A stretch of 64,000 nucleotides of DNA from Aurantiochytrium sp. KH105 (Eukaryota > Sar > Bigyra > Thraustochytrida > Thraustochytriidae): NCBI GenBank assembly GCA_003116975.1, contig BGKB01000159.1:117891-181890 (forward strand). Reading direction: 5' to 3'. How positions within the stretch are numbered: position 1 is the first letter of the stretch; each line of letters starts with the position of its first letter. Shown in pieces: positions 9,426 to 18,898 of the stretch. The translations under genes and the position numbers were made by a program. The notes under the pieces are model-generated. The model saw nothing but the letters and a program-made list of their open reading frames with translations. It was not told where the DNA came from and searched no databases.

Positions 9426-10802
9426 TCAGATACCACGGTACTCGAGTGCGAGGCTAACAGTCATGGGCGAAACGAGGAGCTCACACAAAAAGAAGAGCGG
9501 AACACCAAAGAGAATAGATATTGGCAGCGCAGGAAGTGCACGCTGGTATACGGCCAAGAGCAAAAGAGTTCCTGCAAGGCCTGCGAAGACTGTAATGAAA
9601 ACTGCCGCAAAGGTTGAAAAGCCTTGCAAAGCAGCACGACCGACGAGCACGCTGTAAAAAACAAAGTCACCAAGGCCTAGTTTGATGGAGTTGCGGTCAG
9701 CAAAAGCCTCAGAGTCCCTCTCCAGCAAATCAGCCGGAGTAAGCGGAGCAGCAGGCCGCGGTGCGCGGGGCGGGGAGGCCTCCCGCTCGCTGTCAGCATC
9801 TTGTCGGCTGGACGTTGGTGGCCCATCTTCGTTCGAAAGGTCTCGCTGCGATTCGAACTCGATGGAAGCAGTGCGCTGAGGGCCGGGAGGAGATGCATTG
9901 GCCATGAACATGATGCCACCTAGGGGCGCAACGCCAGCAGCTTCGTTGGCATCTGGCCGACGACGTGCTGGACGCGGAGGTCGCTCGAGGTCGTCGTGGT
10001 GTCGAACGCGAGCCTCGTAAAGAAGACCAGGGAGCTCGTTTGTATTTCCGCGTTCCTCTTTTTCGCTCGCGATACCAATGAGAAGGTTTAGCGGGCCGCA
10101 CGGCGTGAGCACCGCGCACAGATCATAGAGCGCCAAAAGAACCAAGAGAGCCCAGCTCGTGTATTCTGGCAAAACACGAAGAAGAACCCAGGCCATAACA
10201 ACGCTCACAGTCACCAAGTAGAATTGGCCCACGAGGGGATACATGCCTTGCTGATAAAAAATGGCGAGCACGCCACATATGCCGAAATTGTAAAAGAAGA
10301 GCCAAAAAGTTACCGCGTCAAAGGGGACATTGTACACGAGAAAAGCCACCTGAACCGGGTACGAGGTCGTGAGAACAAGCAGGGAGCAGGTGCTCAACAT
10401 GAGCCATCCAAAGAGGATTCGATAGCAGTTGAATTTGTACAAAAGGACCATGAGAAAGGTGACGCCTGTGATGATGCCCACAATAACGAGTGCGTTGAGC
10501 GCCGCGGCGCTTGCCTTGCCGGCGCTTGAGCTCTCCGCGCTCTCGTCACGCACCGTGGGTAGCGTAGCCACGTCGCCCGCGCCGTCACCGTTCGTACCAT
10601 CGTTGATGTAGACTACAGTGAGCCCCGTGAAAATCATGGTGATGGCCACGGGGAAAAAGACCGCCAAGAAGGACGCGAACGAGTACAGCAGCTCGCGGTA
10701 CGTCTCCTCGCTCTCCATTTGGCGTCTCCGCTCCTCGCGGGCGCTCATCTCGGTTTCGAGGCTTGCTGGCGCGAGCGCCGTCGTCTGCTCTCGCGCAGGC
10801 AT
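9426..10802 (-). CDS. PSEN: Presenilin, catalytic aspartyl protease of gamma-secretase
   Basis: The product has 458 residues, similar to animal presenilins. The three family signatures are present in order: YD in TM6 (LLALYDLCA, catalytic Asp227), GLGD at the start of TM7 (LGLGDFVFY, catalytic Asp379) and PALP at 424-427. Six hydrophobic segments precede Asp227 and three follow the big loop, as expected for nine TM helices. The loop between the two Asp residues (about 246-372) is long, charged and Ser/Pro-rich; in the family it contains the self-cleavage site. Presenilin cuts type I membrane proteins inside the membrane as part of a complex with nicastrin, APH-1 and PEN-2, none of which is in this window. 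The ATG at 10802 is the first in frame; one at residue 19 or 29 could also serve. An AAGC-type repeat lies directly upstream. Confidence 0.95.
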   Translation of the reverse strand: MPAREQTTALAPASLETEMSAREERRRQMESEETYRELLYSFASFLAVFFPVAITMIFTGLTVVYINDGTNGDGAGDVATLPTVRDESAESSSAGKASAAALNALVIVGIITGVTFLMVLLYKFNCYRILFGWLMLSTCSLLVLTTSYPVQVAFLVYNVPFDAVTFWLFFYNFGICGVLAIFYQQGMYPLVGQFYLVTVSVVMAWVLLRVLPEYTSWALLVLLALYDLCAVLTPCGPLNLLIGIASEKEERGNTNELPGLLYEARVRHHDDLERPPRPARRRPDANEAAGVAPLGGIMFMANASPPGPQRTASIEFESQRDLSNEDGPPTSSRQDADSEREASPPRAPRPAAPLTPADLLERDSEAFADRNSIKLGLGDFVFYSVLVGRAALQGFSTFAAVFITVFAGLAGTLLLLAVYQRALPALPISILFGVPLFFLCELLVSPMTVSLALEYRGI

Positions 10803-10923
10803 GACGATCTCTACGCTCCCGCGTCACAACTCCGGCGCTGGCTCCGAGCAAGCAAGCAAGCACGCCCGCAAGCAAGTACGCACGCAAGCAAGCAAGCACG
10901 CAAGCACGCAAGCACGCAAGCAC

Positions 10924-10975
<52 letters not shown>

Positions 10976-11641
10976 ACAAGCGAGCACGCACGCACGCAAG
11001 CAAGCAAGCAAGCAAGCAAGCGAGCGAGCGAGCGAGTGAACTCGCGTGCCCGAGACTGGACTTGCGACGCCAGAAGTCCGCCTGCCTGCGCTACAGGCCC
11101 CGCACGCCGCGAGCGAGCGGGGGCAGGCACGCGGGCAGGCGACCGGCCAGTCGGCGAGGACGCTCGGCCTACCGCGCCGGGAGTAGCTTCTGCCTCCTGG
11201 CGGCTGGCTGTCGGTCTGCCGCGCGCCGACTCGACTCTGACACGGCTCGGACCCGGCTACATGGAGTGCACCACGCCATGCACGGTTTTGGGTACTGAAC
11301 AACGCTATTCTGAGGCACCAAATTGAAGCGGTTTGGGTCGCTTCGGCGCTCTTGGCGAAGCGTTTTCCCTTCTGTGCTCGAAGAAAGGCTGGCACTGGTA
11401 GTATGTGCTTTAGCTCTCCAAGCAGTGGCAGCTGCAGATCGCAGTCGGACGTCGGACGCTCACCGTCTTTGCCGGAATGTTTTTGGCAGCAATGAGGGCG
11501 GGGCGTGCACCATGTTAGACTCATTTGCTGCAGTGCCACTACCGACTGCGACATTGAGATAATGATTGACAGTGTGAGTCATCATGAGAATCGAAGCTCC
11601 AGCAAAGATAGAACCGAGGAGAAGGAGCTGCCCCGGGCAAG
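10803..11641. promoter_or_regulatory. Divergent spacer between presenilin and the deaminase-Nudix gene
   Basis: This 839-bp spacer separates two divergent genes and must carry both promoters. The left part is the AAGC/ACGC repeat, starting about 45 bp from the presenilin ATG. The middle is GC-rich and without a recognisable signal. The last 150 bp before the plus-strand ATG contain no TATA box that I would trust. Confidence 0.45.
10849..11037. repeat. Degenerate AAGC/ACGC/GAGC tetranucleotide array
   Basis: About 190 bp of tetranucleotide repeat shift from AAGC to ACGC variants, back to pure AAGC, and finally to GAGC. It is the same repeat family as the array at 4239-4815 and lies close to a start codon again. 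Confidence 0.92.
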
Positions 11642-12448
11642 ATGCGCGCGGCGGCGAGCACGGCGGCGGCGCAAGCGGCGCGGCTTGCTGCGCGAGAGGG
11701 GGCTGCGCGGCCAGCCGCAGCCGTCGTAACACTCGTCGACGAGGGCAATGCGAGAATTTTGGGCCTTGCGCGAAGCGAGGCGCCAGGGGTAGTTCCGGGG
11801 CGGAACCTATCGCAGGGACAGAGCTCTCTCGCAGCGCTTGCCATCGCCAGGGCAAGAGAAACGCTGCGCGAGATGTCGCGCAAAGGCCTCGATAAGCTCT
11901 GCCTCACGTGCACCGCAGAACCCTCGCCCGAAGTCGTGGAAATGGCCATGGAGCTCGGCATGGAGGTTGCCACGAGCGATCCAATTCAAGATACAGACCC
12001 AGCCATCCTTGTGCAGGCCGTCGTCACGGATGCAGCACAAGAGAATGTTCTTTTATACCGCCATACGAGTGGTCCTTACATGGGCCGTCTTACAGGCTTT
12101 ATTGTCCCTGTCGACCGAATGGAAGACGCGACGGCGGACGCGGCTCGCGAGGCTGCTCTTCGCGCTGGGGTCCCTCTAGATGCGTCGGCCTCCGACCCTG
12201 AGTTGTTCGGCGTTATGGATTTTATCGAAATTCATGACGAACCTGCGCTAGAACTGGAGTTTCTCGCTGTTGCGGACATCGCTGCATCAACTCCACCTGG
12301 GCTCGAATGGTGGCCACGCCGCAAGATCCCTTTTCATCTCATGCCAGATGATGATGCGTGGTGGTATCCCCAGGTCTTAGAAAAGCAAACATGTAGGGGG
12401 CATTTTCTCTTTGATGGCAAAAAGCTTCTTCATGGTCATCTGCATTGA
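11642..12448 (+). CDS. Deaminase-like domain fused to MTH1-like Nudix domain, both apparently inactive
   Basis: The product has 268 residues. An Ala-rich N-terminus (1-27) could be a targeting peptide. Residues about 27-125 can be aligned with a cytidine/guanine-deaminase fold, but the H-x-E site reads QSS (60-62) and the P-C-x-x-C site reads EPSPEV (93-98), so the zinc ligands and the catalytic Glu are missing. Residues about 130-262 resemble MTH1 (8-oxo-dGTP diphosphatase). The Nudix box lies at about 152-177 with correct spacing and keeps a Glu (161), Arg169, Glu170 and Gly176, but the paired metal-binding Glu residues are Leu173 and Arg174. The C-terminal MPDDDAWW (234-241) corresponds to the MTH1 base-recognition segment and keeps its two Asp residues (236, 237). 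The Nudix assignment is fairly sure; the deaminase assignment is tentative. A ligand-binding or sensor role is inference. Confidence 0.7.
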   Translation: MRAAASTAAAQAARLAAREGAARPAAAVVTLVDEGNARILGLARSEAPGVVPGRNLSQGQSSLAALAIARARETLREMSRKGLDKLCLTCTAEPSPEVVEMAMELGMEVATSDPIQDTDPAILVQAVVTDAAQENVLLYRHTSGPYMGRLTGFIVPVDRMEDATADAAREAALRAGVPLDASASDPELFGVMDFIEIHDEPALELEFLAVADIAASTPPGLEWWPRRKIPFHLMPDDDAWWYPQVLEKQTCRGHFLFDGKKLLHGHLH

Positions 12449-13087
12449 GAAGAAAAACACTAAGATGGAGAGGAGGTGACCCCTTCTCACTTCTATTGAC
12501 TGCGACATCTGACCCTTTGCCATTCGCGGTATCTAGAAGCTCTTTCCAAATTCAATTGTTGATTACCAAAGCGTGTAAGTAAATAAATTAAAATTTAGCG
12601 AGCTTCGAGTCGATACAAGAATGCTGTACACCAAATGTAAAGGGGGGGGAGCCTGCCATTGCAAAGAACAATATAACAGTCCTTCCCGAAACGTTAACAG
12701 AGAGCACAGGCAAGACGTTTGCGTAGTCTCATTCGATTGATTTTAACCAGATTTTATAATATAACAAGAGTAGCACAATACTTGTACTCCATACTCTTGC
12801 TGCCCAAGACTTGTAACAGGTACAGCGCGAATCAAGACGCCTTATCTCATGACCCATGCATTCGACAAGGTCGAGTCGAGGCTTGAGGCTCGAGGTCTTG
12901 CTTCTTCTCGCGTCTTTGCTTTCATGTGTTTTCAAAAAAAATCTCTATTGCATTAGATACAGTGCCACGACGAGGCTTTGTCTCATTGCATCTGCAGCAG
13001 TCCACGGCAAAGTCGAGCCGAGACCTGCTTGCCATTTCAAAAAGCAGACTGCACGGCGAGCTCGAGATCGCGTCCGACCCACTTTCC
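12449..13087. other. Convergent 3' spacer
   Basis: These 639 bp lie between the 3' ends of two convergent genes. The stretch is AT-rich, has a run of eight G (12642-12649) and one plausible AATAAA on the plus strand. I see no gene or RNA. Confidence 0.5.
12582..12587 (+). terminator. Candidate poly(A) signal of the deaminase-Nudix gene
   Basis: AATAAA lies 134 bp downstream of the stop codon in AT-rich sequence. It is a plausible polyadenylation signal on position and context only. Confidence 0.35.
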
Positions 13088-15334
13088 TTATATGATTTCC
13101 GTGCCATCAAAAACATTACACGGTGGATTGTCACAGTATGGATCGTTCCAAAGTCTGGCTCCATACTTTTCAGGCTGAAGCACCTTGTCTGGCGGATATG
13201 CTGGGGAGACCCGGTCATCCCAGGGCGTGACGAGCGTCTCATCGATCGCGGGCCGAATGCCAAAGAGACGGTCATTCATGCAATCAATTCGGCAACGCTT
13301 AACATTCAATGTGACAGTGCCCACTCGGGGATCAGGTCTGGTGCCAACGTTGAGCCGGTACGTAAATGTGTCTGTTCCGCGAAAATTTGTCTGCGGCACA
13401 TATACAACCTTGCGGTATTGATGAATACTATTCGCCGCGGCTACAGAACCAAGCGGACTCGTGGAAAGAATATTGCCAAGGCCAAACTTGTGTGCGCAGT
13501 CAATGGGTGAACACGGACCTGTGAAAATCTCCATACCCACAACAGCCTCAATGAGCTCCCCCTTGACAAAGGCTTCCGCTTCATAGAGAGTGCCGTATTT
13601 CGGGAGTGTGAGAATGGTGGCAGACAAGTCTACATGAAAGGTCATCACTGTGTCACTTAAAACCTCGCCCGAGGTCCGGTTGCGCGGGGTCACCTGCAAT
13701 ACCCAATCGCTGACTGCACCCACGCCGTGGTGCACCTCCCGGCGCCTCGAGCTTTGCTCGTGAACAACGTAGCTCTGCACAGAGTCCGTAATAGAGAGCA
13801 CCCATTGGCCATAGATCTCGGCGCCTCCGAAAATATCGGAAAAGGCAAGCTCGGGGGCGTAGCTTCCCTCGGGCATGGGCGAGCCTCCGTCGAATACCTC
13901 AAAAGAATACAATTCTTCTTCAAAGACAAGAAGCTCTGCAATGCTCAGGTACGAGATGCCTTGGCGCAGCCCCACGCGAACGTATCTTCCGCGTGTATTA
14001 GTTGGCATGGGAATGTTGATTTGGCGCTGACTATAGCGAATGTCAAAATTCTGCTCGAACGAGGCAATGGCACGCGCGCCTGCAAGATCGACGTCCCCAA
14101 ACGGCGTGTCCGAGACAAGAACGACACCGGATCGCATGTTGGCATTGTAAAAGGTATTTCGTGTGCCATCAATAATCGTCGTCACAGTCACATTGGCAAT
14201 TTGATCCTCGGGGAGTCTCAGCGGACCGGCTGTAAGATTATTTGCGTACACCTCGAGGGGATTGAGGTCGGTGTGCTCCGTAAGAAAGGTAATGGTCCAT
14301 TCGTAACCTCCGGTGCGATCCGGATCGCTACGGGTGACCGCGACGAGGCCGACATTGTTCAGACCCTGAATCTTGGACTGCATCGACTCTCCATCACCCG
14401 TTCCAAGCTCGTTCGAGGTGTCATCTTCGTATAGGACCGAAGGAACGGCATTGTGTTGAATGACATCCGTGATTTCAGTAAAACCGTTGTGCGTGAGTGC
14501 GAGACGAAAGCTCCCACCAAGGGTCACGAGACCAGTGGATTTGACGATTTGGACCTCGTTGATTTGATTTTCTGGATCTGGAGTCCATAGCACAACCGTG
14601 CCAATGTCCCGGGTCGCGTTCAGATCGACTTGATACCACGGATTGTTCTCTGTGTGAGTGGCCATGCCCGAGGAGACGATGTCGCCATCGGTAGCGCGCC
14701 ACGCCGCAGTTTCGTTGCCAGACATGGTAGATGACTGACTTCCTTCGCACCCTGCCGCCAAATTGTCGCCAACCAGGTCAGCAAACCGATAGTCGAACCC
14801 CTGGCCATGCATATCTAGGTCGGCAACCATGGAGCGCTTAAGTTTAGCTGCAGAGATGGATTCGTACGCTCGCGGCGCAGGTCGTCCCAGTTGTCGTTTT
14901 CCGCCACGGTTTTCTGAGAGGGTCGAGCTCGTGTCCTCGTGGGAAACCACCATTGTAAGGTCCCCCGCCCATTCGTGATAAAGGCCTCGGATCGTGACGG
15001 CAATGTTGTCAACGACAAGGTCGTCAAAGACGCCCTCGTTTCCAAAGGTATCCTTGGAAATGTAGATTGGCCAATTGAGCTGACCGCCACGCTCCTTGGG
15101 CTCCGTCAGGGGCACAGCAGCTTGAAGAGGCACAAAGATTTCAGAGTTCATGTCCACGTCAATGGTTGAATTGACAGGTATCCCGGGGACCACTTGGCTA
15201 GCCGCATGGCTCTGCTCGACAAGGTGTACCAGAACGGTGGCGGCGGCGACGACGACGACGGCCAAAGGTGATGCGTACGCAGTGTTCCAGCGTCTTGTCT
15301 GGCGTCTCGCGTTAGGCCTGCAGCGAGGTGCCAT
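13088..15334 (-). CDS. Secreted multidomain adhesion-type protein
   Basis: The product has 748 residues. Basic residues (4-16) precede a hydrophobic helix (about 22-38, PLAVVVVAAATVLVHLV) and AASQ, so it is a secreted or signal-anchored protein. Residues about 190-250 resemble a discoidin/F5-8C-like module (AWRATDGD, WYQVDLN), and a second piece with YVRVGL...IAELLVFE lies at 451-471. The motif TRSDPDRTGGYEWTITF (334-350) is of a kind I recall from secreted stramenopile proteins. Residues about 476-550 resemble a P/Homo-B-type beta-sandwich (IYGQWVLSI, SDWVLQV). Residues about 645-678 look like a cadherin-like or Ig-like strand pair (FRGTDTFTYRL). Sequons (NST, NLT, NVT) are present. The first in-frame ATG is used; the frame extends 10 codons upstream only with a GTG. 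It is head to head with the giant gene. The domain calls are by eye and moderate. Confidence 0.75.
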   Translation of the reverse strand: MAPRCRPNARRQTRRWNTAYASPLAVVVVAAATVLVHLVEQSHAASQVVPGIPVNSTIDVDMNSEIFVPLQAAVPLTEPKERGGQLNWPIYISKDTFGNEGVFDDLVVDNIAVTIRGLYHEWAGDLTMVVSHEDTSSTLSENRGGKRQLGRPAPRAYESISAAKLKRSMVADLDMHGQGFDYRFADLVGDNLAAGCEGSQSSTMSGNETAAWRATDGDIVSSGMATHTENNPWYQVDLNATRDIGTVVLWTPDPENQINEVQIVKSTGLVTLGGSFRLALTHNGFTEITDVIQHNAVPSVLYEDDTSNELGTGDGESMQSKIQGLNNVGLVAVTRSDPDRTGGYEWTITFLTEHTDLNPLEVYANNLTAGPLRLPEDQIANVTVTTIIDGTRNTFYNANMRSGVVLVSDTPFGDVDLAGARAIASFEQNFDIRYSQRQINIPMPTNTRGRYVRVGLRQGISYLSIAELLVFEEELYSFEVFDGGSPMPEGSYAPELAFSDIFGGAEIYGQWVLSITDSVQSYVVHEQSSRRREVHHGVGAVSDWVLQVTPRNRTSGEVLSDTVMTFHVDLSATILTLPKYGTLYEAEAFVKGELIEAVVGMEIFTGPCSPIDCAHKFGLGNILSTSPLGSVAAANSIHQYRKVVYVPQTNFRGTDTFTYRLNVGTRPDPRVGTVTLNVKRCRIDCMNDRLFGIRPAIDETLVTPWDDRVSPAYPPDKVLQPEKYGARLWNDPYCDNPPCNVFDGTEII

Positions 15335-15826
15335 TCTTCCGGAGAACAGGGCCACGCTTTGCACTTTGCTTGCTAACTACCGTTGCAACGCGCTGTTTGT
15401 CCACCGCGTTATAACGTTGCCTCGTCTCAGTTGTGCGCACGTGAACTTGAACGAGAGTCGCCTTGAGAAAATGACTTCTTATCCTTGATTATTCCTTTAT
15501 CCGTTGAACGGGGTTGCGCACTGGAACTTTTGCATCGATATCCGCTTGCTAGGATGGATTTCTTAGGGCCTGTCAACGTTGGCTTTGCGAGCCTGCGAAC
15601 AGTAGCCGTTCGCCTAGCCAGCCAGGACTTGCTGTATGTATACAGCTCAGGCTGGCATGGCAAGAATGGATGATGGAAAGAGCTTGAACGAAGGAAAGAA
15701 TGAATGAAAGATAGGCCAATTCATTGAGATGACGGTCGCCGATGGTGCCGGAAGAAGGGTAACTAACAGTGACGGGCCATCATAATCATCAGTGGCTGAC
15801 CGTCATGATGAGCTGCAGCTGCAGCT

Positions 15827-15842
15827 AGCTACAGCTGTAGCT
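15827..15842. repeat. Perfect 16-bp palindrome in an AGCT-rich cluster
   Basis: AGCTACAGCTGTAGCT is its own reverse complement. It follows the 10-bp palindrome AGCTGCAGCT at 15811-15820. A 9-bp inverted pair (15729-15737 with 15798-15806) lies just to the left. Together they could form a cruciform or bind E-box-type (CAGCTG) factors. It is about 490 bp upstream of the minus-strand gene. Confidence 0.8.
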
Positions 15843-16168
15843 GTCAGCAGTCGCGTCGCCACTGGCAGTAGCAGTGGCCATGGTGGCTGGCAGCGCGGCC
15901 AGGTAGCAGCCGCCGCTAGTTCGACAAATGTCACGATCCGTGCCGATTGAACGGTCTTCGTCATCCTGGCCTCCGCATGGTAATGGTGACGGCCCGCCCA
16001 AGTAAACACTCTCTGTGCCGCACGGCGAGCCTTTCCGTTTTATAGCAAGGCAAGGGAAAAATCCGTGGCGGCCGAGCCGGCTCGGTGCGGCGTGTCGTGC
16101 CGATCGGACCTCGGAGGCGAGCGAGGCCTCGGCAGGCCAGCGAGAAACTGGAAGTGAGTGACTGCGAG

Positions 16169-16237
16169 CCAACCAAGCCAACCAACCAATGGCAAGCCAA
16201 CCAAGCCAAACAAGGCAAGCAACCAAGCAACCAAGCG
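16169..16237. repeat. Degenerate CAAC/AAGC tetranucleotide tract
   Basis: About 70 bp alternate between AACC, AAGC and related four-base units. It is a third member of the AAGC-like repeat family in this window. Confidence 0.75.
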
Positions 16238-16524
16238 TGCAGACCAACAAGCTAACGCAGGTCAGCTGTTGGGCTGCCCACCTTGCGGAGTGGACGGGCC
16301 CCACTAGCGAGGCCATCCTCTGGGCGTGCGCAGTGGACGCAGGCGCAAGTGCTGCGAAAGTGTCCCAGGCAATCTCCCACACGGGACGCGCTGCGGTCCA
16401 CAGAGCCGTCGCCGCCTGCGGCGAAGGCCGCGCCTCGCGAAAGACCTGAAAGACGCGCCGGGGCGGCGCGTGCGCCTCGGCGGCCTCGGCCCTCGGAGGC
16501 CGCGCCGCCCATGCTAGCACGGCT

Positions 16525-16575
16525 GCTCTGCTCTGCTCTGCTCTGCTCTGCTCTGCTCTGCTCTGCTCTGCTCTG
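16525..16575. repeat. (GCTCT)n pentanucleotide array
   Basis: About ten exact copies of GCTCT occur in a row, within GC-rich spacer. Confidence 0.95.
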
Positions 16576-17326
16576 CGCCGCATCGCCGCTGCGTCCGCGG
16601 CCTCGCGCAGAGGCCCGTCTGGAGACGCCGTCGCTGCTGTGCTGCTACAGTCCGTCTGGCTGGCCCCAGTACGCTGCTGGTGCAGACGTGCGCACGGCCG
16701 GCGAGGCTGGATCTTTGCTTACAAAAGCCTGGACGTGGCACGTCGCGGTCACGGTGCTTGATCGCTCGCCATGAATGGACGACGAGGGAGGCGCGGCGAC
16801 CGAGTCATGCGCCAGGCTCAGCCACCAACAGCCAGCTGGAGCGAGCCGAGCCGCCATGCATGCGCGGCGCGGCGCGCTGCGATGTCGCGACTGCGTGTGC
16901 TCCGGGCCGCCGCTGCCGTGGCCGCTGCCGGCCGCTATGTCAGCCAGGACGGCTGGCTGATTGGTGCAAAGACGGCTCCCTTTCGAGCTTCCCCTTCGTT
17001 CCTAGCCTATGCGTATAGTAACATGAGTAAATACTTACTTTCTGACAGTGGACAGAGTGGCCCGGAGGCGGTGCGGATTTTTTCCCTCAAGGCAAGACCG
17101 GCGAAGGCGCTCGCTCGGCCGCGCGTGCCGCGGCATCTGTCGCACCACTCGCCAGGCAGCTGTATGTGCTGCTCTGCTCCGCTCTGGGCTGAGGCTGGCT
17201 GCTGCTGCTGCTGCTGCAGGCCGTGGGACCCTGCCGCTGCTACTACTGCTTACGCAGACGCGGAGTGGGAGAGAGCGAGGCCAGCCGGGCAGCTCCGGAA
17301 GCACCGAAAGGCACGAAAGACCTCGC

Positions 17327-17362
17327 TCTGTCTGTCTGTCTGCCTGTTTGTCTGTCTGGCCA
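17327..17362. repeat. TCTG tetranucleotide tract
   Basis: A short tract of TCTG units is interrupted by TGCC and TTTG variants. Confidence 0.8.
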
Positions 17363-17516
17363 ACCAGTGGCACGCAGCAGCGGCGCGTCGCGGCGCGTGC
17401 TTCCTTGCGGCCCTTCCTACATGATGGGCGCAGACGCTGAGCGCGCCTGCTGCAGCTGCCTGCGCTGCTTGGGCGGCGCGAGGGAGGCAGGCAGGGAGGT
17501 AGGTAGGCAGGGAGGC

Positions 17517-17575
17517 GAGGAGAGGAGACGAGACGAGACGAGACGAGAGGAGACGAGACGAGAGGAGAGGATAGC
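17517..17575. repeat. (GAGAC)n purine-rich array
   Basis: GAGAC and GAGAG pentanucleotide units are repeated over about 59 bp, giving a strong purine bias on the plus strand. Confidence 0.9.
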
Positions 17576-17961
17576 GACAGCGATCCGAAAGGCAGGGAGG
17601 GCAGAAGGGCGGGTCCGGCCGCGGCGGAAGAAAGACCCGCCGGCGAAAGACAAGCGCGCCGCAGCTGGGCGGCCGCAAGCGCGTCCGCCCTCAGACAGAT
17701 CGGGCCTGTCAGCGCGTCGCGGCCCGACCTGCGCTGCGGGCGCGCTGCGGGCGTCCGCCGGCGAGTGGCCCGCCCGGCGAGGGCGGCGGGGAGGCCCGCT
17801 GCGGGGCGCTCGCTGATTGACGTGCGGCGGCGCGGACCATAGATAATGAAAGGCAGCGAAAGGCGAGCTCGCGGCGACACGGACGAACCGCGGTACTAGC
17901 CACGGTAGCGATGCTGCAGCCAGCTGTACTAGCCATGGTAGCTGGCAAGGAGGGCAAGATA

Positions 17962-18035
17962 GAAAGGAGAAAGAGGGAAAGAAAGAAGGAAAGAAAGAAA
18001 GAAGGAAAGGAAGGAAGGAAGGAAGGAGGAAAGAC
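17962..18035. repeat. GAAA/GGAA polypurine tract
   Basis: About 74 bp of nearly pure purine on the plus strand are made of GAAA, GGAA and AAGA units. Such tracts can form triplex structures. Confidence 0.9.
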
Positions 18036-18611
18036 TCGAAAGAAGCAGCTGCAGAAGGCGATCGATCGGCGCGCTGCCTGCCTCGGCGGGCGCGCGGCGA
18101 GCGGGCGAGCGAGCGGCGGCTGCGAGCGCGGCTGCGCGAGGAGCGAGCGGGCGGGCGGAGGCGCGGCGTCTCGCCGCCGACTGGCTGGCCGCGCGCGGTC
18201 GGTTGGTCGGCTGGCGGAGGTCCGCTCCGCGCGCGCGCGCGAGCGAGCGAGCAGCGCCTGAGATTGCAGAGAGGCAGGCGATCGAGCATCGACCGGCCGG
18301 TCGGCGCACGGCGGCCCTCGGCGAGGGCGCGGGCGGCAGGCCGCGAGCGCGAGAGGGAGCGAGCAGGAGACCCTCCCGCGAGGGTCTGCGCCTGGCCGCG
18401 AGGCCTTTCTGGACAGGGGCGAGCGAGGAGCGGGAGATAAGAGGAGTCGGCGTCGAGAGAGGCCAACGGCGGTTGCCCAGGCCACTCGAAGACCTTGTTC
18501 TTTTCTTTTCTAATCTTTGCTTGCTGTTTCTCCGAGCCAGAAAGGACAAGCAAGGCGAGCGTGGTGAACTCCGCGGCGACGTTGGAGATCAGGCACGTTC
18601 CGAGGACGATC

Positions 18612-18639
18612 TGCGCACTTTGCTGTGCGCACTTTGCTG
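18612..18639. repeat. Two direct 14-bp repeats upstream of the giant gene
   Basis: TGCGCACTTTGCTG occurs twice head to tail, ending 259 bp before the giant gene's ATG. It could be a duplicated factor site or a chance duplication. Confidence 0.7.
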
Positions 18640-18898
18640 TTGCAGTACGTACGCAAGCAAGTGCGCGCGAAGGCAAGGTATCGCAGATACTAGTTACTTC
18701 GGGTCCTCCCTTTCAAGGGGAACGAAGAACAAACAACAAGAGTACAAGGTCGCACTTGCAGCGGCATTAAACGCCCAGAGTCTGAGGCGTTAGTGCACTT
18801 GCAAGCGGAGCGACAACACCGTGGCACGTCGGAGACCGGGCATAGGGCTCGAATATCTTCCGTGTACCACCATCAGCATCGTCAAGAACACGATCAAC

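Larger units (their letters stand above)
15335..18898. other. 3.6-kb spacer upstream of the giant gene, no convincing gene
   Basis: The spacer holds the promoters of two divergent secreted-protein genes. It is mostly GC-rich simple sequence: a CAAC/AAGC tract, GCTCT, TCTG, GAGAC and GGAA arrays, and CG-rich stretches. Long open frames exist on both strands (up to about 420 codons) but they are Arg/Ala/Pro/Ser-rich, overlap one another and change character at each repeat, as expected from stop-poor composition. I found no tRNA- or rRNA-like segment. An in-frame TAG at 18791-18793 closes the giant gene's frame upstream of its first ATG. Confidence 0.6.

Noticed and set aside
13088-13120. Intron or further exon at the 3' end of the secreted 748-residue gene
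   Set aside because: The frame ends in a stop without a clear donor site, and the downstream minus-strand frames show no matching domain.
15825-18676. Several frames of 100-420 codons in the spacer on both strands
   Set aside because: They are Arg/Ala/Pro/Ser-rich, overlap in conflicting frames and follow simple-sequence repeats. No domain is visible.
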